DNA of 64,000 nt from Candidatus Palauibacter soopunensis (GCF_947581735.1 NZ_CANPVT010000029.1:1-64000); one strand, 5' to 3'. Positions 1 through 7,893 are shown, counted from the first letter of the stretch. Translations and numbers: made by a program. The notes: a model not told the origin generated them from the sequence alone.

Positions 1-35
1 GATCGTGCAGTCCATCGAACGAGAGGAATCGAACG

Positions 36-1196
36 ATGGCACGCACGAAACGAAGCCGCCGGAGCTACGGCGCCGGCGAGTGGGGCCGGAACAGGGTCAG
101 GGTGTTTCCAGACCCGAAAACCGGCCTGTTCCAGGTGGAGTGGCGCGAGAACGGCCGAAGGCTCACCCGGTCGCTGGGGCACCGCGATTGGGCGAGGGCG
201 AAACGGCAGGCGGACGAGTTCGCGGCCGGGTTCGCCGCCCCGGACCTGAACGGCAAGGCGGAAGCCGAGCCGGAGCCGCTCACCCTGGAGATGCTCTTTG
301 ACATCTACGGTGAGGAGGTGACGCCCACCAAGAGGCGGAAGTCCTGGCAGCGGGACAGAGCCGCGATGGCGATGTTCCTCAAGTTCTTCGGCAGGGACCG
401 AAGGCCGGAGACCCTGTCCCAGCGCGATTGGGACCGATTCATCCGGGAGCGCCGCGCGGGCAAGGTCGGCCCCAGTGGCAAGCCCGTGGGCAACCGGATG
501 ATCGAAGCGGACCTGACGTTCCTGATGGCGGTGCTCAACTGGGCCGCGAGGTCGAGGGACGAGCACGGCCGCCTGCTGCTGGACCGGAACCCGCTGAAGG
601 GTCTCCGGAAGCCCGTCGAGAAGAACCCCACCCGGGTTGTTCTCACCGAAGAGGAGTATCAGGCGCTGCTCGGGGTCTCGCGGGGGTTGGACTGGCGCTT
701 CCACGCCGCGCTCGTGCTCGCGCACGAAACCGGGCACCGGATCGGCGCGGTTCGCAATCTGCTGTGGTCCGATGTGGACTTCGAGGGCGAGACCGTTCGC
801 TGGCGGGCGCAGCACGAGAAGACGGGCTACGAGCACACGACGCCCTTGACCGAAGAGGCGTTGGCCGCCTTGGAGGAGGCGCGGGCGATGAGCGACGGGA
901 TCGCGGACGCGCCGGTGTTGCCCGCGACCCGGAATCCCTCGGAGTGCGTGGGCTTCCCGCAGACCCGCTTCTGGTGGAAGCGGGCGGAGCGGCTCGCGGG
1001 ACTGGAGCCGAAGCGAGGGAGAGGCTGGCATTCGCTGCGGCGGAAGTTCGCCAGCGACCTGATGGACCTGCCGCTGAAGGTGCTCTGCGAACTCGGAGGC
1101 TGGAAGGCGGCCAAGACGGTGCTGCGCTGTTATCAGCAGCCCGACGAGGCCCAACTCAGGCAGGCGATCCGGAGCCGCCGGAGGGCGCGGGGCTGA
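36..1196 (+). CDS. Tyrosine recombinase / integrase
   Basis: A 386-residue site-specific integrase that would cut and rejoin DNA through a 3'-phosphotyrosine. The N-terminal ~90 residues are basic (arm-binding type), residues ~85-190 form a SAM-like core-binding domain, and the rest is catalytic. Visible catalytic residues are Arg235 (ETGHRIGAVR), probable Lys262, His332 and Arg335 (HSLR), Trp356 in the second His/Trp position (LGGWK) and Tyr366. The set is complete, so the enzyme may be active. The ATG follows GAGAGG by about 12 bases. An AT-richer inverted repeat lies 49 bp after the stop and could be its crossover site. No tRNA or phage structural gene is near. It is unrelated in domain layout to the second integrase at 3519-4724. 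Confidence 0.9.
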   Translation: MARTKRSRRSYGAGEWGRNRVRVFPDPKTGLFQVEWRENGRRLTRSLGHRDWARAKRQADEFAAGFAAPDLNGKAEAEPEPLTLEMLFDIYGEEVTPTKRRKSWQRDRAAMAMFLKFFGRDRRPETLSQRDWDRFIRERRAGKVGPSGKPVGNRMIEADLTFLMAVLNWAARSRDEHGRLLLDRNPLKGLRKPVEKNPTRVVLTEEEYQALLGVSRGLDWRFHAALVLAHETGHRIGAVRNLLWSDVDFEGETVRWRAQHEKTGYEHTTPLTEEALAALEEARAMSDGIADAPVLPATRNPSECVGFPQTRFWWKRAERLAGLEPKRGRGWHSLRRKFASDLMDLPLKVLCELGGWKAAKTVLRCYQQPDEAQLRQAIRSRRRARG

Positions 1197-1244
1197 AATC
1201 GACTCGGCGGGAACCGAACGGCGGGAAATCGACGCCTGAATCCC

Positions 1245-1261
1245 GTAACTTCAATGGTTAC
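1245..1261. other. Candidate integrase core (att) site: GTAAC-7-GTTAC
   Basis: GTAACTTCAATGGTTAC is a perfect 5-bp inverted repeat with a 7-bp spacer, 49 bp downstream of the first integrase stop. This is the geometry of tyrosine-recombinase core sites, and the stretch is conspicuously AT-rich against the surroundings. I saw no second copy in this window, so only one boundary would be present. It could also be chance. Confidence 0.35.
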
Positions 1262-1284
1262 AACAGATCCGCACGGGATGGTAA

Positions 1285-1542
1285 ATGCTGGCCCAGCTTC
1301 TGTTCTCCGTCGTCATGGCCGGCGCCATGCTCTGGCTCTTCGTGGGTTTCGCGTCGGCCGAGATGGGGGATGTGTCGGGCGGCTTCGATGCGTTCGTGCG
1401 GCGCGCGTGGACCTTCTACGCGATCGCCATCCTCTGGGGCGTCGGCAGCTTTACCTGGCTCGTCGTGAACGCCATCGAGGTTCCGAAGCTCATCGCGGAG
1501 CACAACGTCCAACTCCACGGCCGCATCTTCGGCACCGATTAG
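1285..1542 (+). CDS. Small two-helix membrane protein, unknown
   Basis: An 85-residue protein with two clear hydrophobic segments (residues ~3-24 and ~43-62) separated by a polar loop with FDAFVRRAW. The second helix is followed by an amphipathic tail, suggesting a small inner-membrane protein. No family is recognised. Ribosome-binding signals are weak (GGGATGG ahead of the ATG). Its TAG stop overlaps the TAA of the opposed fabF-like gene by three bases, the tight convergent packing typical of this chromosome, which supports it being real. Confidence 0.5.
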   Translation: MLAQLLFSVVMAGAMLWLFVGFASAEMGDVSGGFDAFVRRAWTFYAIAILWGVGSFTWLVVNAIEVPKLIAEHNVQLHGRIFGTD

Positions 1543-2822
1543 TCGCGTACCGTCGTCCGATCGTCGTTCCAGCGGCGGATTGCCAGACAGGCGTTGTGCC
1601 CTCCGAAGGCAAACGAGTTCGACAGGGCGACCGGGACGGGGCGCCTGATGGGGCCGCCGTGGGCGTAGTCGAGATCGCACTCCGGATCCGCCTCCTCAAA
1701 GTTGATCGTCGGAGGGATCACGCTGTGCCTGCAGACCAGCATGGAGATCACGGCCTCGATGGCCCCGGCAGCCCCCAGCGGGTGACCCGTCATCGACTTC
1801 GTCGCGCCCACGACCGTGGATCGCGCGTGTTCGCCCAGCACTTCCTTGATCGCCTTCGTCTCGGCGGCGTCCCCGACCGGCGTCGCGGTCCCGTTCGCGT
1901 TGATGTAGCCGATGTCCTCGACCGCGAGGCCGGCGTCTTCGATCGCCTGCTGCATGGCCAGCCGGGCGCCGACGCCATCCGGAGCGGGAGCCGTCATGTG
2001 ATACGCGTCCGCGCTCTGCCCGAAACCGACAATCTCCCCCAGAATCCGGGCGCCGCGCTCCCTCGCGTGCTCCAGTTCCTCGAGAATCAGCATCCCCGAG
2101 CCCTCCCCCAGCACGAAACCGTCTCGCCGGGCGTCGAAGGGGCGGCAAGCCTTCTCCGGGTCGTCGTTGCGCGTGGACATCGACCCCATCGACGCGAAGC
2201 CGGCGACCGCGAGCGGCGTAATGGCGGACTCCGTGCCCCCGGCGATCATCACATCCGTCTCTCCCCTCCGGATCGAGCGGAAGGCGAGTCCGAGCGAGTG
2301 GCCGCTCGAAGCGCAGGCCGACACGGTCGCGTAGTTCGGGCCGCGCGCCCCGTACACGATGGACAGGAGTCCGACCGTCATGTCCGGGATGAACATCGGG
2401 ATGAGCAGAGGGGAGACGAAGCGCGGTCCCTTCGACAGGAGCTTCCGGTGCTGCGCTTCCAGCAGCGGGAGCCCGCCGACCGCGACCCCGACGACGACGC
2501 CCGTCCGATCCGGAGGCAGGTGGGCAAGCCCGTCACCAAAACCGGCCTGTTCCATGGCCTGGGAGCCCGCGGCAATGGCGAGCTGCAGGAACCGGTCCGC
2601 GCGGCGCGCTCCCTTCCGATCCAGATACTGCAGCGGGTCGAAGTCCTTCACCTCACAGGCGAAGCGGACGGCCTGGTCGGAGGCGTCAAAGAGGGTGATC
2701 GGACCCGCGCCGCTCACGCCCCCGAGCAGCGCGTCCCAGGTGGAGTCCACATCGAGACCGATGGGCGTGACCATCCCGACGCCCGTGATGACGACACGCC
2801 TCGTTGCACCGGTGTGGATCAA
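1539..2822 (-). CDS. fabF: Beta-ketoacyl-ACP synthase II-like, catalytic His replaced by Asn
   Basis: A 427-residue thiolase-fold condensing enzyme of the FabF/KAS-II family, which extends acyl chains by decarboxylative condensation with malonyl-ACP. The start is taken as TTG: the family-typical N-terminus RRVVITGVGMVTPIG begins seven residues later, GGGAGG lies about nine bases upstream, and the nearby ATG is out of frame. The nucleophile Cys170 is present (SACASSG) and the second histidine is His347 (KSMTGHPLG). The first catalytic His, normally in NAHGTST, is Asn310 (NANGTAT, codon AAC). The triad is therefore Cys-Asn-His. No acp, fabG, fabD or other fatty-acid gene is adjacent; the gene stands alone between two integrases. 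It may be a specialised or chain-priming synthase rather than the housekeeping FabF. Confidence 0.9.
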   Translation of the reverse strand: MIHTGATRRVVITGVGMVTPIGLDVDSTWDALLGGVSGAGPITLFDASDQAVRFACEVKDFDPLQYLDRKGARRADRFLQLAIAAGSQAMEQAGFGDGLAHLPPDRTGVVVGVAVGGLPLLEAQHRKLLSKGPRFVSPLLIPMFIPDMTVGLLSIVYGARGPNYATVSACASSGHSLGLAFRSIRRGETDVMIAGGTESAITPLAVAGFASMGSMSTRNDDPEKACRPFDARRDGFVLGEGSGMLILEELEHARERGARILGEIVGFGQSADAYHMTAPAPDGVGARLAMQQAIEDAGLAVEDIGYINANGTATPVGDAAETKAIKEVLGEHARSTVVGATKSMTGHPLGAAGAIEAVISMLVCRHSVIPPTINFEEADPECDLDYAHGGPIRRPVPVALSNSFAFGGHNACLAIRRWNDDRTTVRD

Positions 2823-3082
2823 GCGGATGCTCCTCCCGCCATTCTCGTTCGGTCTCGGGACGGAAGGATCCCGTCATGGAATCGTGGAATCGACTTCGTT
2901 CCGCCCCTCACCCCGTGTTGGGGGGAGATAATACAGTGACCCCGAAGGCCTGACATGGGGAGCCGAACAACAGCGTGTCGCGTCGGCGGCCCACCGGGAG
3001 GGTCGTGAGGCCGTGGCGCGCTCGCTCGAACGAAGGCGGGGCGCCCCCGACTCGCGTGGAGGTAAGTCCGGGTCCGTCCAGG
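2823..3082. other. Intergenic region upstream of the fabF-like gene
   Basis: About 260 bases lie between the fabF-like TTG start and the end of the next small minus-strand gene. Frames read here have poor amino-acid composition and no recognisable domain. It contains the leader of the fabF-like gene, including its GGGAGGAG ribosome-binding site. No RNA gene or convincing promoter was recognised. Confidence 0.4.
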
Positions 3083-3268
3083 TCAGGGAGCCACGCACTC
3101 CCAAGACTGGATCCGGCCATCGCCGACCGTGATCTCCGTGTTCAACCCCTGCTCGGCGCACTCCTGGGGGATGGACTCGCTCCAATGCTCAGGTTGCAGG
3201 CCGTTCCAAACCAAATAAAGCACCACGCCTACGATGATCCCGCAAAAGAACTTCCAAGACCTGGACAT
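3083..3268 (-). CDS. Small single-helix protein, unknown
   Basis: A 61-residue protein (74 if an upstream in-frame start is used) beginning MSRSWKFFCGIIVGVVLYLVW. It has one N-terminal hydrophobic helix that would act as an anchor or uncleaved signal. A short polar region with two cysteines follows (PQECAEQGL and the C-terminal WECVAP), so an extracytoplasmic disulphide is possible. The internal Met was preferred because it gives a conventional positively charged, then hydrophobic, N-terminus. No family is recognised. It is isolated between fabF and the second integrase. Confidence 0.4.
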   Translation of the reverse strand: MSRSWKFFCGIIVGVVLYLVWNGLQPEHWSESIPQECAEQGLNTEITVGDGRIQSWECVAP

Positions 3269-3428
3269 TTCGAGCTCGCTCCCTCCGGTCGCTCGGTTCG
3301 AACCCACGTGGGCTTACGCCCTACCTTTAACGGAGGGGGTGTCCGCCTCCCCGCCGATCCCGTGCAATTTATGCCGGTCCCGCAATGTGCCTTAATTCCC
3401 TCCCCCAAAGAATGTTACGGACCATCTG

Positions 3429-3494
3429 CCGTCCCTTGACGTCCCGCGATGTTCCGGGTATTCTTGAACCGAGTGTGGGACGTACCGTGGGACG
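3429..3494. promoter_or_regulatory. Cluster of GGGACG motifs before the second integrase
   Basis: Two copies of GTGGGACG occur at 3475-3482 and 3487-3494, 12 bp apart. Two inverted GTCCC copies lie just upstream, near 3431 and 3441. All four lie within 90 bp of the integrase start at 3519. Short repeats in both orientations immediately before an integrase resemble arm-type or autoregulatory sites. In a 70% GC genome, chance occurrence of such G/C hexamers is not negligible. Confidence 0.3.
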
Positions 3495-3518
3495 CCATGT
3501 CCGACTCCGAGCGAAGAA

Positions 3519-4724
3519 ATGACCGCGAAAACACCGAAACCAGCCAACGGCCTCACCGGCCTGTTCGTCCGAAACGTAGTCCACAGCGGCCGAACCGGCG
3601 CCGACAAGTACGGGGACCAGCACGGCCTGATCCTACGGGTGCTCCCCTCGGGGAGCAAGCAGTGGATTTGGCGCGGCACCGTCGGCGGAAAGCGGGTGGA
3701 TCTGGGCTTGGGCGGATACCCCTACGTCACGCTCGCCGAAGCCCGCCAGAAGGCCTTCGAGCACCGCAGGACCGCCCGCGCCGGCGAAGATCCGAGGTTG
3801 GCCCGGCGCGCCTCGCCGAAGTTCGAGGAAGCGGCCGAGACGGTGATCGCCATCCACCGCCAGTCCTGGCGTCCCGGCGGGAAGAGCGAGGGCCAGTGGA
3901 GGGCGAGTCTTCGCGACTACGCGATGCCGAGGTTGGGCGCGAAGGGAGTGGACGAGATCACGACGGCGGACGTGATGGATGTCCTGCTGCCGATCTGGTC
4001 GAGCAAGCCGGAGACGGCCCGGAGGGTGCGCCAGCGGATCGGCGCGATCATGAAGTGGGCGGTGGCCCAGGGCTACCGCGAGAGCAATCCGGCCGGCGAC
4101 GCGATCGGTTCGGCGCTCCCGCGGCACGGGAAGGGCCGCCGGCACTTCCGGGCGCTTCCCCACGCCGAGGTGGGAGCGGCGCTGGAGGCGATCTGCGCTT
4201 CGCGGGCGTGGCCGGCGACCAAGCTCGCTTTCGAGTTTCTGGTGCTGACGGCGGCGCGGTCGGGCGAGGTCCGCCACGCCATGTGGAAGGAAATGGACCT
4301 CGGGGCGGAGACGTGGACGGTGCCGGACGAACGCATGAAGTCCGGACGTGCACACAGGGTGCCGCTGACTTCGAGGGCGGTCGAGATCCTCGGTGAAGCT
4401 CGCCGCCATTCGGGAGGGGATGGACTGGTCTTCTCATCCCCGACCAACCGGGTACTCTCGGCAAGCACACTCTCGAAGCTGCTGAGAGAGAACGGCGTTC
4501 CGGCCGTGCCCCATGGGTTCCGCACGTCGTTCAGGGTCTGGTGCGGCGACACGGGCGTGGCCAGAGAGGTGGCGGAGGCGGCCTTGGCCCATGTCGTGCG
4601 CGACAAGGTGGAGGCGGCCTACGCCAGAGGCACCCTCTTCGCGCGCCGGCGCCAGGTGATGGACCGCTGGGCTCGCTATCTTGCCGAATCCGTTTGCACG
4701 GCTGCTGAGTTCAACGGAGCCTGA
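3519..4724 (+). CDS. P4-type tyrosine integrase with Arm-DNA-binding domain
   Basis: A 401-residue integrase of the prophage-P4/CP4 type. Residues ~12-92 are the DUF4102-like arm domain (GLILRVLPSGSKQWIWRG, then LGGYPYVTLAEAR). Residues ~100-200 are the core-binding domain and ~210-390 the catalytic domain. Catalytic residues seen are Arg247 (TAARSGEVR), Lys274 (RMKSG), His332 and Arg335 (HGFR), His358 (ALAH) and Tyr368 (AAYARG), so the set is intact. Members of this family usually insert into tRNA genes, but none is adjacent here. The DNA after it is a graveyard of broken genes and IS fragments, so it likely marks the edge of a decayed integrative element. Confidence 0.92.
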   Translation: MTAKTPKPANGLTGLFVRNVVHSGRTGADKYGDQHGLILRVLPSGSKQWIWRGTVGGKRVDLGLGGYPYVTLAEARQKAFEHRRTARAGEDPRLARRASPKFEEAAETVIAIHRQSWRPGGKSEGQWRASLRDYAMPRLGAKGVDEITTADVMDVLLPIWSSKPETARRVRQRIGAIMKWAVAQGYRESNPAGDAIGSALPRHGKGRRHFRALPHAEVGAALEAICASRAWPATKLAFEFLVLTAARSGEVRHAMWKEMDLGAETWTVPDERMKSGRAHRVPLTSRAVEILGEARRHSGGDGLVFSSPTNRVLSASTLSKLLRENGVPAVPHGFRTSFRVWCGDTGVAREVAEAALAHVVRDKVEAAYARGTLFARRRQVMDRWARYLAESVCTAAEFNGA

Positions 4725-4976
4725 GCGGGCCCCGGTTGGTGCGCGCGCCGGGGGGATCGCGATCCGTCTTCAAGCGATCCGGGGACCATGATTCGGGGCC
4801 TCGAATCAGGCTGGACTCGCTCTGGTAGCGGGATGGTCGCATAGGATCACCAGTTGGCCCTCACGACAACGCTGCCCAGCTGCCCAGTAGAAACAACCCG
4901 TAGCCAGTCAGAACCGAGATCACCAACGCCCGCCCAGATGCCCTCTCATAGCGGGCGGCACAGGTCGAAGATACCG
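4725..4976. other. Gene-poor region after the second integrase
   Basis: No intact gene was found. An 18-bp imperfect palindrome, GATTCGGGGCCTCGAATC, sits at 4790-4807 and could fold as a hairpin, but no T-run follows, so it is a poor terminator candidate. On the minus strand a hydrophobic stretch ending LTGYGLFLLGSW near 4861-4920 looks like a membrane anchor without a proper start. It may be the shifted 3' end of the small gene at 4977-5147. Confidence 0.4.
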
Positions 4977-5147
4977 TCAAGTCGCCTGAAGAGCGGGGGA
5001 AACCAACACATGGCCCCGAAGGAACCGAGATTCCCCCTGTACTTTCTCCAAGCTTCGGTGGACGGAAATGGCTGTCCCGATCTCCTCGTGCTCTCTGCAC
5101 AACACGAGAAGGAACGATCCGATCACGATGCACCCAAGAGTACTCAT
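4977..5147 (-). CDS. Small membrane-anchored hypothetical (possibly frameshifted)
   Basis: A 56-residue reading frame starting MSTLGCIVIGSFLLVLC, with one hydrophobic helix and a polar tail. It begins four bases after the stop of the interrupted coiled-coil gene at 5152-5337, as if the two once formed an operon. In another frame just downstream a second hydrophobic segment (ALVISVLTGYGLFLLG) appears, so the original protein may have had two helices with a frameshift between them. No family is recognised. It sits in decaying island DNA and may not be functional. Confidence 0.3.
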   Translation of the reverse strand: MSTLGCIVIGSFLLVLCREHEEIGTAISVHRSLEKVQGESRFLRGHVLVSPALQAT

Positions 5148-5151
5148 CGCT

Positions 5152-5337
5152 TCATGGCTGCAGCGTCTCCACACGCTTTTCCAGCGCGGAGATTCGACCC
5201 TCAATTCTCTCCTCGGAACGACCGAGACTGGTCCCGAGTTCTAGGACGATGTCGAGTAACTGCCCCCTCGCCCTGTCCCGGATTGCCTTGATCTGCTTTC
5301 AGAAAGTGTCCATCCCCTCGGCCAAGCGATCCGACAT
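5152..5337 (-). pseudogene. Short coiled-coil gene interrupted by an in-frame TGA
   Basis: Read on the minus strand from the ATG at 5337, the frame runs MSDRLAEGMDTF, then TGA at 5299-5301. It continues in the same frame for 48 more codons to a second TGA, ending with RSEERIEGRISALEKRVETL. That tail is a convincing amphipathic coiled coil. The internal TGA is one C-to-T change from CGA (Arg). The restored product would be 61 residues. The parent family is unknown. Confidence 0.45.
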
Positions 5338-5429
5338 GTCAATGGGCTTCGAAAATGTCAGGGTCCGAATACTGCTCCGCGAAGGGAGCGGAGCGACCGG
5401 AGCAGGGCAGCGGAGCGGGAGCGCAGCCG
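5338..5429. other. Spacer between coiled-coil pseudogene and istB remnant
   Basis: About 90 bases of purine-rich sequence with short direct repeats of GGAGCGGAG-type words. No coding potential or RNA was recognised. Confidence 0.3.
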
Positions 5430-5833
5430 TCATGACGGACCTTCTCCGGACGCCGGTACTTCGGCATCTATTTGGCTCGCCCGTGGATGGATCGCCTTCG
5501 AGAGTTCGGCGTGGCGGCGCATTCGGTAGCTGTTGCCCCGGATGTTCACGATATGGCTGTGGAGCAGCCGGTCGAGCAGGGCGGCGGCCATGACCTCGTC
5601 GCCGAGGCAGGTAGCCGATCTCGTCGACGACGAGCAGCGCCGGATGGGTTAGGATCTTTCAGGCGGCGGTCAGGTCTGCCAGCGGTTTTGGCCTCCTCCG
5701 GCGAGTTGACGAGGTCGGTCAGGGTGCCGAAGTAGATCCTTCCGTCCGCTCTCGGTCGCCGTGATCGCCAAGCTAATGGCGAGGTGCGTCTTGCCCACGC
5801 AGGGGCGGTCCGAGGAAAACCACTTCTCCTGCC
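5430..5833 (-). pseudogene. istB: Degraded IstB (IS21-family ATPase) remnant
   Basis: Reading the minus strand across several frames recovers an IstB-like AAA+ protein. A Walker A region occurs near 5785-5823 (VVFLGPP, then after a frameshift VGKTHLAISLA). It is followed by RIYFGTLTDLVN, then a Walker B (HPALLVVDEIGYLP), and finally the family-typical C-terminus NIRGNSYRMRRHAEL ending at 5430. At least three frameshifts are needed. The N-terminal third is absent, as is its partner transposase istA. Upstream it abuts the IS1380 end, so another element probably landed in it. Confidence 0.8.
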
Positions 5834-6775
5834 GCCCTAGCCCGGATTTCTCACACGCTGCCCGGAGCGCCGTCGTAGGCGCGGTTCGGGGATAGTCGTC
5901 GGGATAATGGGTGCGGTTTGGGGTACTCGGACAGTCCTGCGGGGTTCGATCGCGGGCTTTTTCCGGGATCGGGAAGCGGTCGAAGGCGTTCGCGGCGGCG
6001 CCGGATGAGCAGTGGAGACACCGGTGCGTCGGCCCGGAGCTCCGGGCGGGTCGGGAGGCGGTCGGGGGGTAGGGTGCTACGTGCTACGTGGGGGCGCGGG
6101 CGTATGCGCGGGCGAACTCGGCCTGGAAGGGGTGGTGTGCGTCCATGGCGACGGCGATGCGTCGTGTGGAGACGGAGACGCGGGCGCCGATCCTGAGGAG
6201 CTTGAGGCGCAGGGATCCCGCGGTGGCCTGGGCGAGGCGCGTGTGTGCGAGGGCGGCTCGGAAGCGCGCCATGAGGATGGAGGCGAAGGCGGAGAAGAGG
6301 AGCCTGAGCTGGTTGGCGGCGATGGGGCCGGCGGAGGTGCGCGCGGCGAACAGGTCGAGCTGCTGCTCCTTGATGGCGTTCTCGGCGTGGCCCCTGGGGC
6401 AGTAGACGCGCTCGTAGAGGGTCCTGGGCGAGATCGTCTTCGGGAGCGAGGTGACGACGAAGCGGGGGTTGGACTTGCCGGGGATGTGTTCGCACTTGGC
6501 GACGACGCGGCGGAAGCGGGACCAGCTGGTCCGGGTGGCGTGGTCGAACTCGGCGTAGAGGCGGGCCGGACGGCCGCGGCCTTCCGACTCGACCTTGGCG
6601 GCGAGGAGTTCCGGGGCGACCCGTCGGCGAAGCCGGTCGTTCCTCGCGACGCCGAGGACGTAGTGGATGTTCTCTCGCTCCAAGAAGGCCATGATCTCCT
6701 CGCGGGCGTAGGCGGAGTCGGCGCGGACGAGGATCTCGACGTTGGGCCAGCGCCTGTCCGCGTCGTCCGAGATAG
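5834..6775 (-). mobile_element. Truncated IS1380-family insertion sequence
   Basis: One end is marked by CCTAGCCCGGATTTCTCAC at about 5836-5854, which resembles the CCGGGCTAG-type ends I recall for IS1380 relatives. The other end stops abruptly inside the transposase gene at about 6775 and fuses to a TM2-domain gene. Only the C-terminal half of the transposase remains, so the element cannot move by itself. It lies directly against the istB remnant, giving a nested-element structure. Confidence 0.65.
6084..6775 (-). pseudogene. IS1380 transposase, C-terminal fragment
   Basis: About 230 residues corresponding to the C-terminal half of an IS1380-family DDE transposase. It begins DDADRRWPNVEILVRADS, followed by AYAREEIMAFLE and VLGVARNDRLRR, then CPRGHAENAIKEQQLDLFAARTS and NQLRLLFSAFASILM. 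The VRADSAYARE motif carries the second catalytic Asp, and GHAENAIKEQQ the catalytic Glu region. The N-terminal half with the first Asp is missing. The frame continues upstream into foreign sequence from the TM2 gene. Confidence 0.85.
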
Positions 6776-6873
6776 AAGTTGTGGGCGCCAACCACGCCGA
6801 ACACGACGAGGAGAATGTACGCCACGAGCGGTGTCTGTTTTTTCGCTTCGTATTCAACCATCCGACGATCCAT
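6776..6873 (-). pseudogene. TM2-domain protein, truncated at the IS1380 junction
   Basis: From the ATG at 6873 the minus strand encodes MDRRMVEYEAKKQTPLVAYI, then LLVVFGVVGAHNFYLG. This is the start of a TM2-domain membrane protein (first helix followed by the G-x-H-x-FYLG turn). After about 33 residues the sequence becomes the IS1380 transposase, read in another frame. The second helix and the rest of the gene are gone and were not found elsewhere in the window, so a deletion accompanied the IS event. Confidence 0.7.
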
Positions 6874-7068
6874 CTTCCGTCCTCCGTTCCTGCGGGGGAT
6901 ACGTGCAATGTCGCAGCGCCGCCCGGGTCCGGCGACACCGGCGCGCCGCTCGGACGGCAACGCCTTGCGGGTCGTGCGGCCCTCGGGCGACAATGCGCCT
7001 CGCGCCGGCCCCGGCCGTTGCCGGTCCCGCGCGGATCTCACTTCCGTAACACGCGAATAGGCCTGGAT
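6874..7068. other. Divergent intergenic region, TM2 fragment / proC
   Basis: About 195 bases between the truncated TM2 gene (minus) and proC (plus). It should hold the promoter of the proC operon. I could not pick a convincing -35/-10 pair, and no RNA or repeat was recognised. Confidence 0.35.
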
Positions 7069-7893
7069 ATGCGCCAATCGAAATCGTCCGCCGGCGTCGC
7101 CATCCTGGGCGCGGGGAATATCGGGCGCGCCATCGCCGAGGGGCTCGTGGCCGCGGGCTCGCACGCTCCGGCGGAGGTCCACGTCACGCGCCGCCACACG
7201 GAGCGGGTCGCGGATCTCGCGGAACGGGGGTTTCGGGTGTCGTCCGACAACCCGGGCGCCGTCGCCGCCTGCGACACGGTGATCGTCGCGGTCCAGCCGC
7301 AGGCTCTCGACTCGGTACTGATGGAAATCGCCCCGCATGTGGACGCCGGGCGCCATCTCCTCGTGTCCGTCGTCTCCGGGGCATCGATCGCGGCGATTCG
7401 CCGGCACGTGGGCCCGGACGTGGCGATCGTGCGCGCCATGCCCAACACGGCGGTCGCGCTGCGCGAGTCGATGACGTGCCTCGCGGCGGAGCGCGCCCAT
7501 GTCGGCGCACTCGACCGGGTGGCGGAGTTGTTCCGGGCCGTCGGGGCCACGCTCGTCGTCGAGGAGGAACACATGGTCCCCGCCACCGCCCTCTGCGCCT
7601 GCGGCGTGGCGTTCTTCCTGCGGGCGGTGCGCGCCGCCTGCCAGGGCGGCATCGAGATCGGCTTCCACCCCGACGAGGCGCTCCGGATGGCGGCCCAGAC
7701 CGCGCTCGGAGCCGCGGCTCTCGTCAGGGATCAGGGCCGTCATCCCGAGCGCGAGATCGACAGCGTGACGACGCCACGAGGCTGCACGATCGCCGGCCTC
7801 AACGAGATGGAGCACCGCGGGTTTTCCTCCGCCTTCATCAAGGGGATCACGACCTCCGCGGTGAAGGCGGAGTCGCTCTATGCCGGTGATTGA
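7069..7893 (+). CDS. proC: Pyrroline-5-carboxylate reductase
   Basis: A 274-residue cytoplasmic enzyme that reduces 1-pyrroline-5-carboxylate to proline with NAD(P)H, the last step of proline synthesis. The N-terminal Rossmann domain shows GAGNIG at residues 14-19. The middle has VVSGASIAAIRRHV and RAMPNTAVALRES, the latter being the signature around the substrate site. The C-terminal helical dimer domain carries DSVTTPRGCTIAGLNEME, matching the family's VTSPGGTTIAGL signature. The ATG at 7069 was chosen because the Rossmann strand starts nine residues later; longer in-frame readings enter IS-scar DNA. It is 12 bp upstream of a DUF819 permease and heads a three-gene operon. Confidence 0.93.
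   Translation: MRQSKSSAGVAILGAGNIGRAIAEGLVAAGSHAPAEVHVTRRHTERVADLAERGFRVSSDNPGAVAACDTVIVAVQPQALDSVLMEIAPHVDAGRHLLVSVVSGASIAAIRRHVGPDVAIVRAMPNTAVALRESMTCLAAERAHVGALDRVAELFRAVGATLVVEEEHMVPATALCACGVAFFLRAVRAACQGGIEIGFHPDEALRMAAQTALGAAALVRDQGRHPEREIDSVTTPRGCTIAGLNEMEHRGFSSAFIKGITTSAVKAESLYAGD

Noticed and set aside
4790-4807. Palindrome after the second integrase as a rho-independent terminator
   Set aside because: It has no following T-run and a mismatched centre.
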